A DNA stretch of 64,000 nucleotides from Taenia hydatigena (taxonomy: Eukaryota > Platyhelminthes > Cestoda > Cyclophyllidea > Taeniidae): positions 15,226,519 to 15,290,518 of the forward strand of contig JADWOT020000006.1 of NCBI GenBank assembly GCA_036345935.2, read 5' to 3'. A program made the translations under genes and the position numbers. Position 1 is the stretch's first letter; each line of letters opens with the position of its first letter. The notes below the pieces were generated by a model. It saw only the letters and a list, made by a program, of their open reading frames with translations, had not been told where the DNA came from and ran no database searches. Of this stretch, positions 54,151-64,000 are shown piece after piece.

Positions 54151-57100
54151 ATGGTATACGCTCTCCTTGTCTGTTGCATCGTGTGCTTCATACTTCCCGG
54201 CCGATGTCATTCTCATGCTCTCACGTTGGGCCAGCACTCGCGAGCCCCCACCAACAGTCCTCTCCACGACATGGCTGCATTCACTTCTCCCTACTGGCAG
54301 CAAAGGGTCTCTCATCCCTACTCCTGGCCTCCCTGGCGATCTCAGTGGAATCAACTCGAAGTGCAGAATTGCTGTGAGTACCCATCCAATGCGAATTTGG
54401 GCTTAATTATTCTGTTGAACTTACATCCAAATCTCGCTTTCAATGCAAGAGGGATTTGCAAATTCCTATGACTGTTTAGTTTGACCGAAGCATTTATGCG
54501 CAAAGTACGCATGCCATCATACATACTTGTGATTTTACGGGACAATTCAGCGCAAAACTGTGGACAAACATTGAGAGAAGGCAAACTAATGCAGTGGGAG
54601 TGGCATGCAGTCAGGTTGAGTGGGATTGAACGGTGTTATTACACCAATGCAATCATTGCCTGCGAAATAAAAAAGGTAGTGATCCAAGATGGACTGGCTT
54701 TTCGAGGTAGTGTTCAAGGTCAACATTTACAGGTCTCTCATTAAACCGGTTGTGGGTGTAATCTGTGGGTATGGCGCGTGCCTTGTCAACGCAGGATTCG
54801 CGTGAACATGTGAAATGGGATTTGGCGCACCCTCATTTCACTGCACCAAGGCATTTCAAAAGCATGGCAATTAATCAAGGACCTGCTTTACAGCAGCCAC
54901 GATCGCTTCCACACACGGGTGGATGGCCACACTTGGTGGTCTCAAGCTCCGCGGCGGGGAGTTTGCAGTGACGATGGCAGTGATGATGATAATTTTGGTG
55001 TGCTTCAAAGGCACCACGTGGGTGGTCCAGGCGCCTCAACGAGGCGGTGGTGTGTTGGACTGCGCTGTGTCGCAGAGCTCCGCTTCGCCCCCCACGTCGC
55101 TCGATTGCTTGGACTCTCCAATAGTAGATTATAAAATCTCATCAAAAATCGTAGCAATATTACTACACACACCTTGTGGGTTAGCTTTTGCACAAATTTA
55201 ATGCCTTGTAATCGAGGTTGAACTCGGACTTCCGAGTGCCATTGAATGGTTGGGATAATTCTTTCGCATCGTGGTGGTAAGTAGCATAGTCATGACCTTA
55301 ATTTATGGCCTTCGCCGTGATTATGCCACACGCTCCGGCTGGATGTTCTGTAAGATTTATTGTTTTCCATGACGTCACATAAATGGCGGATATTTTGCCT
55401 TTCATGAACCCCAACAATGTCTACTACTCAACCAGAAACCACAGAAGTTATATGATATCCCACTCTAGTACATTCTTCTAAGTGTCTCCCTAAAACTGTG
55501 TATAGATGTGTAGAGACCCAATTGCTTGCCTTCCCAACGAATGTACATTAGGTAGGCATAAGCCATAACTGTGAAGAGCTTTCGTAACGCGACAATGAGC
55601 GCCAAAAAGCATTTCACTGTTCTCTGGCCTTTTAAACGAACACCATATTTAGTATTTGCCTTTGCCTGTTCATAATACAAAAGTGAAATATCCAAAACAT
55701 AACGAATTGTCGGAGTACACAATATCTTTCAGGAGTGTGAAATAAATCTGTTGAAGCTGATGAGGCCTAGGATAGCAAAAATATATTTAGCAATGCTATA
55801 AAAAATTTTGACTACAAAAGGTTGGATACCAGGTTGACTTTAAAATATAAAAAATATGACCCATCTCATTCGGGGTACCTTTTTCAGCTCCCTATGTACG
55901 AAATGCCGACCTTTGCAGCCGTGATATTTTATATAAACAGGAGCAATTATGTTTTAGGATTCCCAATTCGCTATGATTAATTGTTTCAAGTTGAATCCGA
56001 CGAATAATACTTCATCAATGTGAAGTTTCAGGTCCAACTCCAAAGGACCTTCTGAGCGCAGAGGAAGTTCTAGCCCACGAGCGGGCGATTCAGAGAGCTG
56101 CGGATTCGCAACGATATCTACGACGCACGCAACGGATTCTCCGACTGCAGCATCTCCAATGGTTGTCCCATCGCGAGTTCCTCGCCTCCTTTGGGAAGGC
56201 ACCCACGAGGAGATTACGCCGACAAAATGCGTTCACAGTCACAGAGGGAGCAACCATGACAACGTACACAATGCCATCAACACCTGTGGCCACAATCACT
56301 TCCACTGTCTCCTCCTCTACCACCACTGCCTCCTACCGGACCTCAACCACCGAGACTCCCCAGGAGGGGGCACTGGCGACGGTACACCGGTTGGCGATCC
56401 GATCGAAAACTATCTTCATATCAAGTGGTGTGATGAGCGCACGTCTTCGCTACTTAATTCAACTGCACCGTACGTTTGAAGGAAAGCACAGACTTTTGGT
56501 TGAAGTACGCCTCCATCCACAGTATCCACCTATCTACACTGGGTAAGAAATCAGCTCAATCTGTGTGGATATAGATGCCCGTACCTATTATCATATTTGA
56601 AGAAACGATTTATTGTAGGCGATGTAAGAAAGCATCATTAGTGTCTTGACGATAGCGTCTGCGTTTGTGTTGAGTTAATGCGCAGCTGTATGGCGGTTCG
56701 CATTAATTAAATTTCATAATGAAGACTTTGCTCACATGCATTTGAATATCCCATCTCCCACGGTTTTGATAAGTCGCCTCAAGCTTTGAATTTGATCGGA
56801 CGCTTATGAATAGCTTGATGGCGTTCTGAGTTTTAATGCACAATCGCCAAAGAGAGCTAGAAAGTGGACTGCCTTTGAACTTGAGTACATCGGTTAAAAT
56901 CAGTGGGCTCAATAACCACAATTGTAATGGCAGATTCAAATTATTATCTACTTATTTCCTCCCTCATTCTAAACTGAAACAGTTTCTGGCACCGATCGCG
57001 GCTAAGAGCTCCGTTAAGAGTAAACTGTATCAGCGCCAAACTGTCGGAGGGAGGGGGAAGGGTTTACTGCGCTTTGTTGACGTGGATAGAGCAGATAAAG

Positions 57101-59985
57101 GCCACTAACAACTCATTTTGGGTCTGCAAAAACCCTAATAATCTCCGGTCGGTAGTTATTCCTTATCACAATTATGAACTTAATGCGTGCGCGAAGAACA
57201 GGATGAAAAGGAGCTGCCTGCTTCTGTATTCGACTGTGCCGTTGCGAGTATGCGTGGGTGTCCACTGTCGGGCAGTCGGCACACGCCATGCACATAGTAC
57301 TATTGCCATAAGAGGGCGGGCGGGGATGATAAGTGAGTGAGGTACTTCAACCACCAAAATTATGTCCAATTTTGAGATACAATTTTACTGATGCGATCTG
57401 AACGACACAGTATTAACTGTCCGCGACACCTTTTTCCCATTTGCTTGCTTTGGAAAAGCAGCTCCTCGGTATGTTCCCATCCTGGGCAATACAACTTGCA
57501 CCATGACTAAAAGTCTCATGAGGTAATTGGAACAGAAAGTTAGGTTGATTGCCTGAAGAATGCTGATTAAGGATAAATATGAAAAGGAGAGAGAAGCTCA
57601 CTGTAAGGGAAGGAGAATCGAAGGCGGTTGGCAGAAGAATCATAGGCATGTGCTCCATGTCTGAGCGTTTGCGTCGGCATTACATGAACAGACAGGGGAA
57701 ATGAGCAAGGCACACCAAAGTCCACGGTTCGCCTCCCCTCTTCAGTCGGTCATCTAATTACCTCGTTTCTTCGTGCGTTCACAAGCCCTCGCTCCCTCTG
57801 GCTGGGTGGTCCGACTGCGCGCAATTTCAGGCAAGGCGATGCGATGCGGGGAGCACACCCACATAACAAAGGCATGGGATAACGCGGAGCAAGGCACATT
57901 TTTTCGGTGTTGGACGTCTTTTTTTTCGCGTTATCGCTGCGGTAGGTCGAGGTTCCCCACTCAGACCACTTTCTGCGCACTACTAAACGCAAACACCGAG
58001 ATGCGCTCGCCTCCTACGCATCCGTGTGTTAAACCAGGCTAATGAATGTGCGCACAACCTAATGGTTCCTCTTCTGACACCACTCTCCCCCTCTCCCCCG
58101 GCCCTGAGGCTTCAAACGCTCCATTTAAAGGCCTCTTTTAGGCGTTGATTACGGCACTGGATGGAGCATTACTTTCAGTGACGGGGAGCATGCTTTACTG
58201 TAACCGTTTAAACTATGAGCTGACTCAATTAGATTCATATTGACAAGAAAGGCGTGTCAAAGAAACCACTTAAAAGTCGTTGCCCTTCGTGCAAAATTGA
58301 TGATGACACCAAAACTTTAGTTATGGTGACGACAAAAGAAAGTGGGCAAAAAATATGAAGGAGTAACAGAAAGTTTTGAAGTCCACTGAAAGCAGCGAAA
58401 TTTGCGGAATAAAACTTAACAAATTAAGCAACGAACTGTTATTTTAGCACTGGCGGTAGGCGTTGTGCTCGTTGTTTCCATCTGAGGCAGGTGATATGCT
58501 GCTATGTTCACATTCAATAGGCACTCACGAGGATTTCCTTACCATTAACCTGCCCTGTGCTGTTTGGTTACCTCAACACCTGAGGCTATCCATACGTTGG
58601 CCTTGAACAAGACCCACCTTCAATTAGAGCCATGTCGTGGCTAGGTTGTCACGCTTGTTCATTTGTGGGAAGGCGTTGAACGGAGCTCTGACCTGACATA
58701 ATAAGGTATTTGCAAAAGAGTGGTGACTCGGAGCGGAGTCAGCCCAGCTAGGTGGGCGCGCCGTGAATGTGTGCTAGTCAACCACCAACATCATCACCTA
58801 CCGCAGCGATATGATTTACCTGTCAACAGCCCACTTATCTGCACTAATGTCATCCACCTCCGCATATGCATCCGCTACCTTGTGCGCATTACTGTTTGGA
58901 CCTCCCACGGCGACGTTGACGGCTGCCGCGCAAAATCAACGGGCCTCGCTCCATCCACCACCTCCTCTCCTCACGATGTGGGTGGTCTGAACTTGAGTGT
59001 CGGTCCTGTTTGACTTCCGCGAAATTGAAGTACAGCACCTACTGAAACGCATGTCAGTACGGCTTCCTAATCGCTCTAAGCCACTCGACCTCCACTCATT
59101 CAGCACGCCGATGCCATGCTTAATGTTTTACCAAAAAGAGCCTAACAAAGTGTCAACAATTATGACAACTATAAAACGGATTTATGGTTTGTAAAAACTG
59201 TAAAAAGGGCCATATAAAGCAAGCTGCGTTCCCGACTGCCTAGATAATTTCAAGTTACTGTGCCGTTCCAACGCTTATAACATTACCTTACATCGATCGA
59301 AAGGAATGCCTTCAAGCAAACTAGCTTAGTAATTGATTTTCCTTGGGGAATATTGCTTGGTCTTGAATTTGGATGTAGAGTATCCTAGAAAGACAATAAC
59401 ATTTCTATCTGAATACGAAATACACTGAACAGAGATTGTTATCGCAGGACTGTGGAAGATGTCTGCGCTTACTGGCCAGCGAACGCACCCGGTTCCGAAT
59501 GCTCCTTGAAGAAGCGGCGATTCTACCAGAAGGGACACATTTGCTTGTGCCACATGCCGCCAGGCGTCTACCACCAGCGCCTTAAAGTCAACTTCAGCGA
59601 CGTCTTTGAGGGCGCTCAGATTTCCCAATTTCTTATCAACATCCTCTTCTCTGGGCAGGTAGGCAAGCCCACCGTCTTAGCTCTAGTTCTAGCCATTGCA
59701 ACTAAAACAATGTAAGATCAGATCGTATGCAGTCACTCGGTTTGCCTATCTCTGAATGTAGCCATTTAGCATAAGGGAAAAGAAAGTGTAACACAACCAG
59801 TTTTGGTGTAAGATTTTGCGAAAGCGAGCTGCCGCTCGAGATGGTAACTCCGTTCATTCCCTGGTGGTTCTACTGCTCCATTTCAGCACCTAAATTTGTA
59901 CGTAACAGTGCAGTTGATGTCTGCGACCAACACCACCGTAGCCTGCTCGCAATCAAAGATACCGGTCTCCTTTTCATCGCCCTAG
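54151..59985 (+). CDS. Predicted secreted GM2-activator-like (ML/lipid-recognition domain) protein
   Basis: I place four exons, 54151-54373, 56032-56542, 59448-59658 and 59887-59985. The phases are 1, 2 and 0 across the three introns, and the chain gives 347 aa ending in TAG. I chose the ATG at 54151 because it opens a signal-peptide-like segment (MVYALLVCCIVCFILPGRC); the frame stays open further upstream through microsatellites. Residues about 75-120 are Arg-rich and helical (RYLRRTQRILRLQHLQWL), and about 130-170 are Thr/Ser-rich. The last 120 or so residues follow the GM2A pattern: TVEDVC, a Pro/Ala loop, ECSL, then ICLCHMPPGVY (GM2A has a CxC-x3-EGTY motif there), then LYVTVQL...ACSQSKIPVSF as the final strand pair with its Cys. 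GM2-activator proteins bind and present glycolipids. Only five Cys fall in the domain against eight in human GM2A. The exon chain is better supported than the family name. Confidence 0.6.
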
Positions 59986-61856
59986 TCGGAAGGCCGACTA
60001 CACGTCAATCAGTCCGGTCACTGCATGAGGCCACGACGAATGGGAGAGGAATGCCTGCATCCTCGCAAAACCAAGGTGCGGCGAGTCAACACGAGACCGT
60101 GATGGTCGTGGTGCTCACACACGCAGCCACGCAGTCACCCTGCGGGCGCATTTGTTTTCCACCTACCTACCCGCTCGCTCCAGAGTTCTCTCAAGCCGCC
60201 AGCATTGATACTGTACATAGACCCAAACTGAGCTACCTCCGTTACGTAACATTTTGCATTTCGAACCCCCACTACCTTTCCGGTGAGACCTCTACCACTA
60301 CTCAGATATTTTGCGGGACCTTACCTCGATGAATCAAAGATTCGTTTTCTAAAGTCCCGACACTTTGAACCGAAAATGTGGATACATGACTGGTTATGGT
60401 GTAGACTTAGGTTCACGCCTCGATACAATAGAGAGCTGGTAGGTGAAGAAGGCCCTATTCGGGAGCACACCCAACACGACGGGCATTGAGATCGTTCGCA
60501 CAACTTGCACTGATACAGTTTTTGTGAGTGATGTTGCTAACACAAAAATCGAAATGGCAAAGCCGTAAGCATCCAGATAGGGAGGACATTTGGGGAAAGA
60601 GAGACACCTCCACTTCAAAAGGCTAAATGCGGTTCGGCCACCTACCCAAATGACTGAAGGAGTTCGTGCTGTTTTCGATGCGATTCGTTGCAGTAACGTA
60701 GGTAATTTGCAGGGCCTTGTCAAATGCATGCGATTGCTGGTATGCGTGTGGCATAGAGCCAGCAGTACTCCCTACCTTACTCTTCGTCACTTCTTACTTT
60801 GAACCTGATGGATGCAAGTAGGACCTGCGAGCTTTGCGAACCGTGGTTAACTCGGTTCTAATTTTGCAGAGGCGCCCTATGAAATCAGTGCAGCACTTAG
60901 AGGAAGTGCAGTAACAGAACATACTGTCCGAAAGCAATTGAAGTAACCTGATTTCAGTGACTATGACCCTCTACTCTTGATCACAAAGAAAAGGAAATCG
61001 TTTCAACATAGATTAGAATAAAATATCCATAACGCATGAGAAGCAGAAATCGGAAATAAGCGTATAATAGAAACAAAGGTGAAGGGAGCTAGATCTCGTG
61101 CTCCTCGACTTGCTTGAGAAAAGCGAGAGGATTAGGGACTGACGACGAGTGTTTCAATGGGGAAAAGATTCTAGGAGAGCCTTACAATTGTCAAACTTTA
61201 CCATACGAACTACACGAGCTCATTCAATCACCTTACACCTACCCTATTCAGATGAACTGAGTAATTACGAATTTAATGACTAACAAACTTCGGGGAATTC
61301 CACTGCGAATGGTTCAAACATGCGAAGGTGTGGGAGATTAGAGTGACATTTGAGAGGTGGTAGGTAGGAGACCCAAAACTGAAAATTGACAAAGCTGCAT
61401 TATAAATGACAGCTGAGAAGTTTTGGACCAAAAAAATGATCACAACAACAGTGTGCAGATTTTGACCCTTGTGTGTTCTAATAACATGGTAACCATGACA
61501 GACAACTGACTCCATAGATTGCGCTGTGCAAAGTAATCACGATTAAAATTTGAATAAGAGCAGCAGCAACTTACAAGACTTTCGAAAATCATCAAAAATT
61601 ACATACGTCCCACGATAAAACATTTCCAGGCTTATCCATTCTATTAACTCATCAAATTTGATAAAAAGTAACTTGGATTCTATGATACTAATTCGGTAAC
61701 AAATGCTTATGCCCGAACCAATGGGCAAGATTGTAGCAAGTAATCAAGTAGAGTATCATGGAGTGGCAAACGCGGGGAAAGTAAGAACAGAGTAAGTGGT
61801 AAAATATTCCATTACAAATACAATGCATCCAAACGTGGGTCGAAGAAAGCTGCTGG
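59986..61856. other. Intergenic between convergent genes
   Basis: It separates the 3' end of the + strand GM2A-like gene from the 3' end of the - strand DDX19 gene. I see no supported gene. A frame left open across 59887-60332 on + is an overlap with the last exon read in another phase. A short + segment at about 60635-60702 (MTEGVRAVFDAIR...) ends near a GTAGGTAATT donor-like sequence but has no partner exon. Confidence 0.5.
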
Positions 61857-63660
61857 TCAGATATCGTTAAGCGTTTCGTTGGTCAGCATTGGAATTGTTA
61901 TATCTGAAAGATCGACAATAACTTGTTTACCGTTGCATCTTATCCAAACGAAGGGAGCAATCGACGTCCTGGTAATATCGAAAAATTTCTGCCGTCTTAC
62001 AACTTGGGAGGAGGGGGGTTTACGATTCTCACCGAAGTGGTTCTCAATTTGTTGAAGCAAATTCTCATCATCGGGACCAGCGAAGTTTATGGCCAGACCG
62101 CCTTTTCCGAAGCGACCAGAACGTCCAATACGGTGAAGGTAAGTTTCGCAGTCCACCCGACCTTGCCTGTCTAATGGCAGTCGCCAATTTATAACCAAAT
62201 TGACCTATCATCCCCAAAGAGGCGAATAGAGAAAAACAACTTGTGAATCACACAATTGCATCTGACTATCACAGAGTAGATTTCACTCCAGATAAAACTG
62301 CGCAATATCTAGCCACCTACCTCAAAGTCGTTAAACCTACTACAAAAGACGCAAGTACTAAGAGGGGTGTGAAATCCAAGTGAATAAATCCTGATTAAAC
62401 GTCAAAATCAGCTAAACTCGAGAGTTGTTGGTTCGTACACTACGATTTGGCACCTGATACTCGAATATTAGTCAGTGCAAAATCAACTCAGGGAATTTGA
62501 GATTTAAAGTGATTTATGAAATTGAAAACACACCTGAGGAACGTCAAGTCCACGAGAGCAGAGGTTTGTGGTGATGAGAACACGAAAATTAGCTTTGCGA
62601 AAGTCCTCAATCACAGCTTCACGTTGACGCACATCCAGTTCGCCGGAGAGGAGAACCACCTTGTGACCATCGCGGGTCATCTGACGCTGCAGCCAACTCG
62701 CCTCCCGTCGAGTCTAAAGTCGCAGCGTGAATCTAGTGGGTATACCACGACTCAACGCAAACCAATTGAAACGACCACAACCAGAACGACTCGAAAGATC
62801 ACAAATAATAAGACCGTCGAATAGGAAGAGCGCGAAAAAATAAGACCCATACCGCACAGAAGATGATAGCCTGGCCCACGTGGAAAGAGCCATAAATCTC
62901 GCTAAGCCGATCATACTTCTCCTCGGTGGTGGGAGCGAAGAGGTAGACTTGCTTAATATTGGTCAAAGTTAGCTGATTGCGCCGCACTCGAAATTCTACC
63001 GGATCGGGGATGATGGTTCTAGCAAACTCAATCACCTCCTCATCGTAGGTTGCCGAAAAAAGGAGGAGCTGACAATTTTCCGGAAGTTTCCTAACAGGAA
63101 GGCCAGACCTCACATTTTTATATTTATCGGGAAGCTACTATTATCGAATGTAGGCAAACATCCTTGTCTCCGAAATAAAGCACAAACTCAACTAAAGTTA
63201 AGCACTAACAGTTAGGAGGCGAGAGCATAGACTGTGGAGAAATTAGAAGCACTCGAAGCGTCATTAGGTGTTCTTTCAGTAAAACAGAGCCTGAAATAGA
63301 TACTAGGAAAAATTTTAAGTAGAAAATGTCGATTTGATAAATTCAGATACCCGGCGAAGCAAGTTTACTTTGTACTCACGATGCTCAGAAAAGCGCGGAT
63401 GAGAAGCATTCAAGTAGAGCAATTGGGAAGGTAAGGTATTGTTTATTACGACCGCAAAATACCAACTTACTGCACGATTCTTCGTGAGGTGTGCAAGAAA
63501 CCAGACTCCTCCATCATTATGTCTGCCTCATCAAGGACGAACATCTGCAGAGCGTAAGGATCAAGACGATAGGGGCCTGTACCTCGCATCCACAATGACA
63601 CCGTGCCCGCTGTGCCGATGACAATCTGACTCTTGACATAGCCGTCCTGATCAACAACGG
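61857..63660 (-). CDS. DDX19: DEAD-box mRNA-export helicase DDX19/Dbp5, 3' part (5' end outside window)
   Basis: This RNA-dependent ATPase acts at the nuclear pore, remodelling mRNPs together with Gle1. On the - strand the exons are 63660-63471, 63090-62853, 62713-62534, 62204-62033 and 61903-61857, with consistent phases to a TGA at 61857-61859. Motifs in order: SQIVIGTAGTV (motif Ib), FVLDEAD (II), LLFSAT (III), AIIFC|ATRREASWL (IV), VLITTNLCSRGLDV (V), TYLHRIGRSGRFGKGG (VI). The LPLDRQGRVDCETYLHRIGR segment is typical of DDX19/Dbp5 rather than eIF4A or DDX6. The protein ends IPMLTNETLNDI, like the acidic helix closing human DDX19. The Q motif, Walker A and N-terminal helix lie beyond the right edge. 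A 31-nt - strand piece at 63896-63866 (YLDLLVAGDT) may be the preceding exon, but its phase does not join cleanly. Confidence 0.92.
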
Positions 63661-64000
63661 CTAGAACAAAAGGCAAATTGGAAATTGTGGGGAAAGGAGG
63701 TAGTGAATGCGGGTAAAAAGTGGAATCTGCGTCCAAAAAACAATGAGTCCCAAAAATTGGGGTGACGGATTCTGATCAAAACAAGAGATTATAGCACAAG
63801 ACAGCACGCCGACAGCGCGCTACGGTCAGCTGTTTTGGGAGGCAATTAACTTTTTTAGGATTGACCGTATCTCCCGCAACCAGTAAATCAAGGTAACTGT
63901 TAAATGAAAATATGATAGAAACAGTATGGATTACACGTTCGGTAGTGTAGTAGGTTTTAAAAAAGCCTAAAATAGAAAAAAACATCCAACATATTCAAAC

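Noticed and set aside
53598..54191. Several long ORFs on both strands over the microsatellites (poly-Gln, poly-Leu, poly-Glu, poly-His frames).
   Set aside because: They are products of repeat composition; simple repeats lack stops in several frames.
58804..59012. A + strand exon-like segment (LPVNSPLICTNVIHL) that recalls the arrestin C-terminal domain.
   Set aside because: It falls inside an intron of the GM2A-like gene, its phase fits neither flanking exon, and no other arrestin-like exon lies nearby.
59452..59628. Both strands are open over the third exon of the GM2A-like gene, so a - strand exon was considered.
   Set aside because: The - strand acceptor lacks a pyrimidine tract, while the + strand has sound acceptor, donor, phase and codon third-position GC.

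Overview
The window is animal nuclear DNA. Genes are split by GT-AG introns, coding exons are GC-richer than the AT-rich introns and intergenic DNA, and each recognisable protein is a metazoan housekeeping type. My best guess is a flatworm, probably a tapeworm, judged from compact genes and short introns. No marker in the window proves this.

Layout. 1-9484 (+): the 3' part of the XMAP215/ch-TOG microtubule polymerase gene (CKAP5). It runs from the end of TOG2 through TOG3 and TOG5 to a short C terminus, with TOG4 apparently absent. 12087-13372 (-): the last exon of a three-finger C2H2 zinc-finger gene. 14068-20634 (-): scattered exon-like ORFs, two of them resembling the BRCT region of nibrin; this is tentative. 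19921-20070 holds four CCAAT boxes in CA/CG-rich DNA. 21208-30819: gene-poor, with three same-strand copies of a dispersed repeat. 30820-40339 (+): a complete 14-exon cysteinyl-tRNA synthetase gene (CARS1), about 846 aa. 40340-54150: gene-poor, ending in dense microsatellites. 54151-59985 (+): a four-exon gene for a predicted secreted 347-aa protein whose C-terminal part resembles the GM2-activator (ML, lipid-recognition) fold. 61857 to the right edge (-): the 3' part of a DDX19/Dbp5 mRNA-export helicase gene.

The genes do not form a functional cluster. They cover spindle microtubule growth, tRNA charging, mRNA export and probable lipid binding. Splice sites were placed by hand from consensus, reading-frame phase and remembered family alignments. 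For CKAP5, CARS1, the GM2A-like gene and DDX19 the phases agree across every listed junction. No search or transcript evidence was available.
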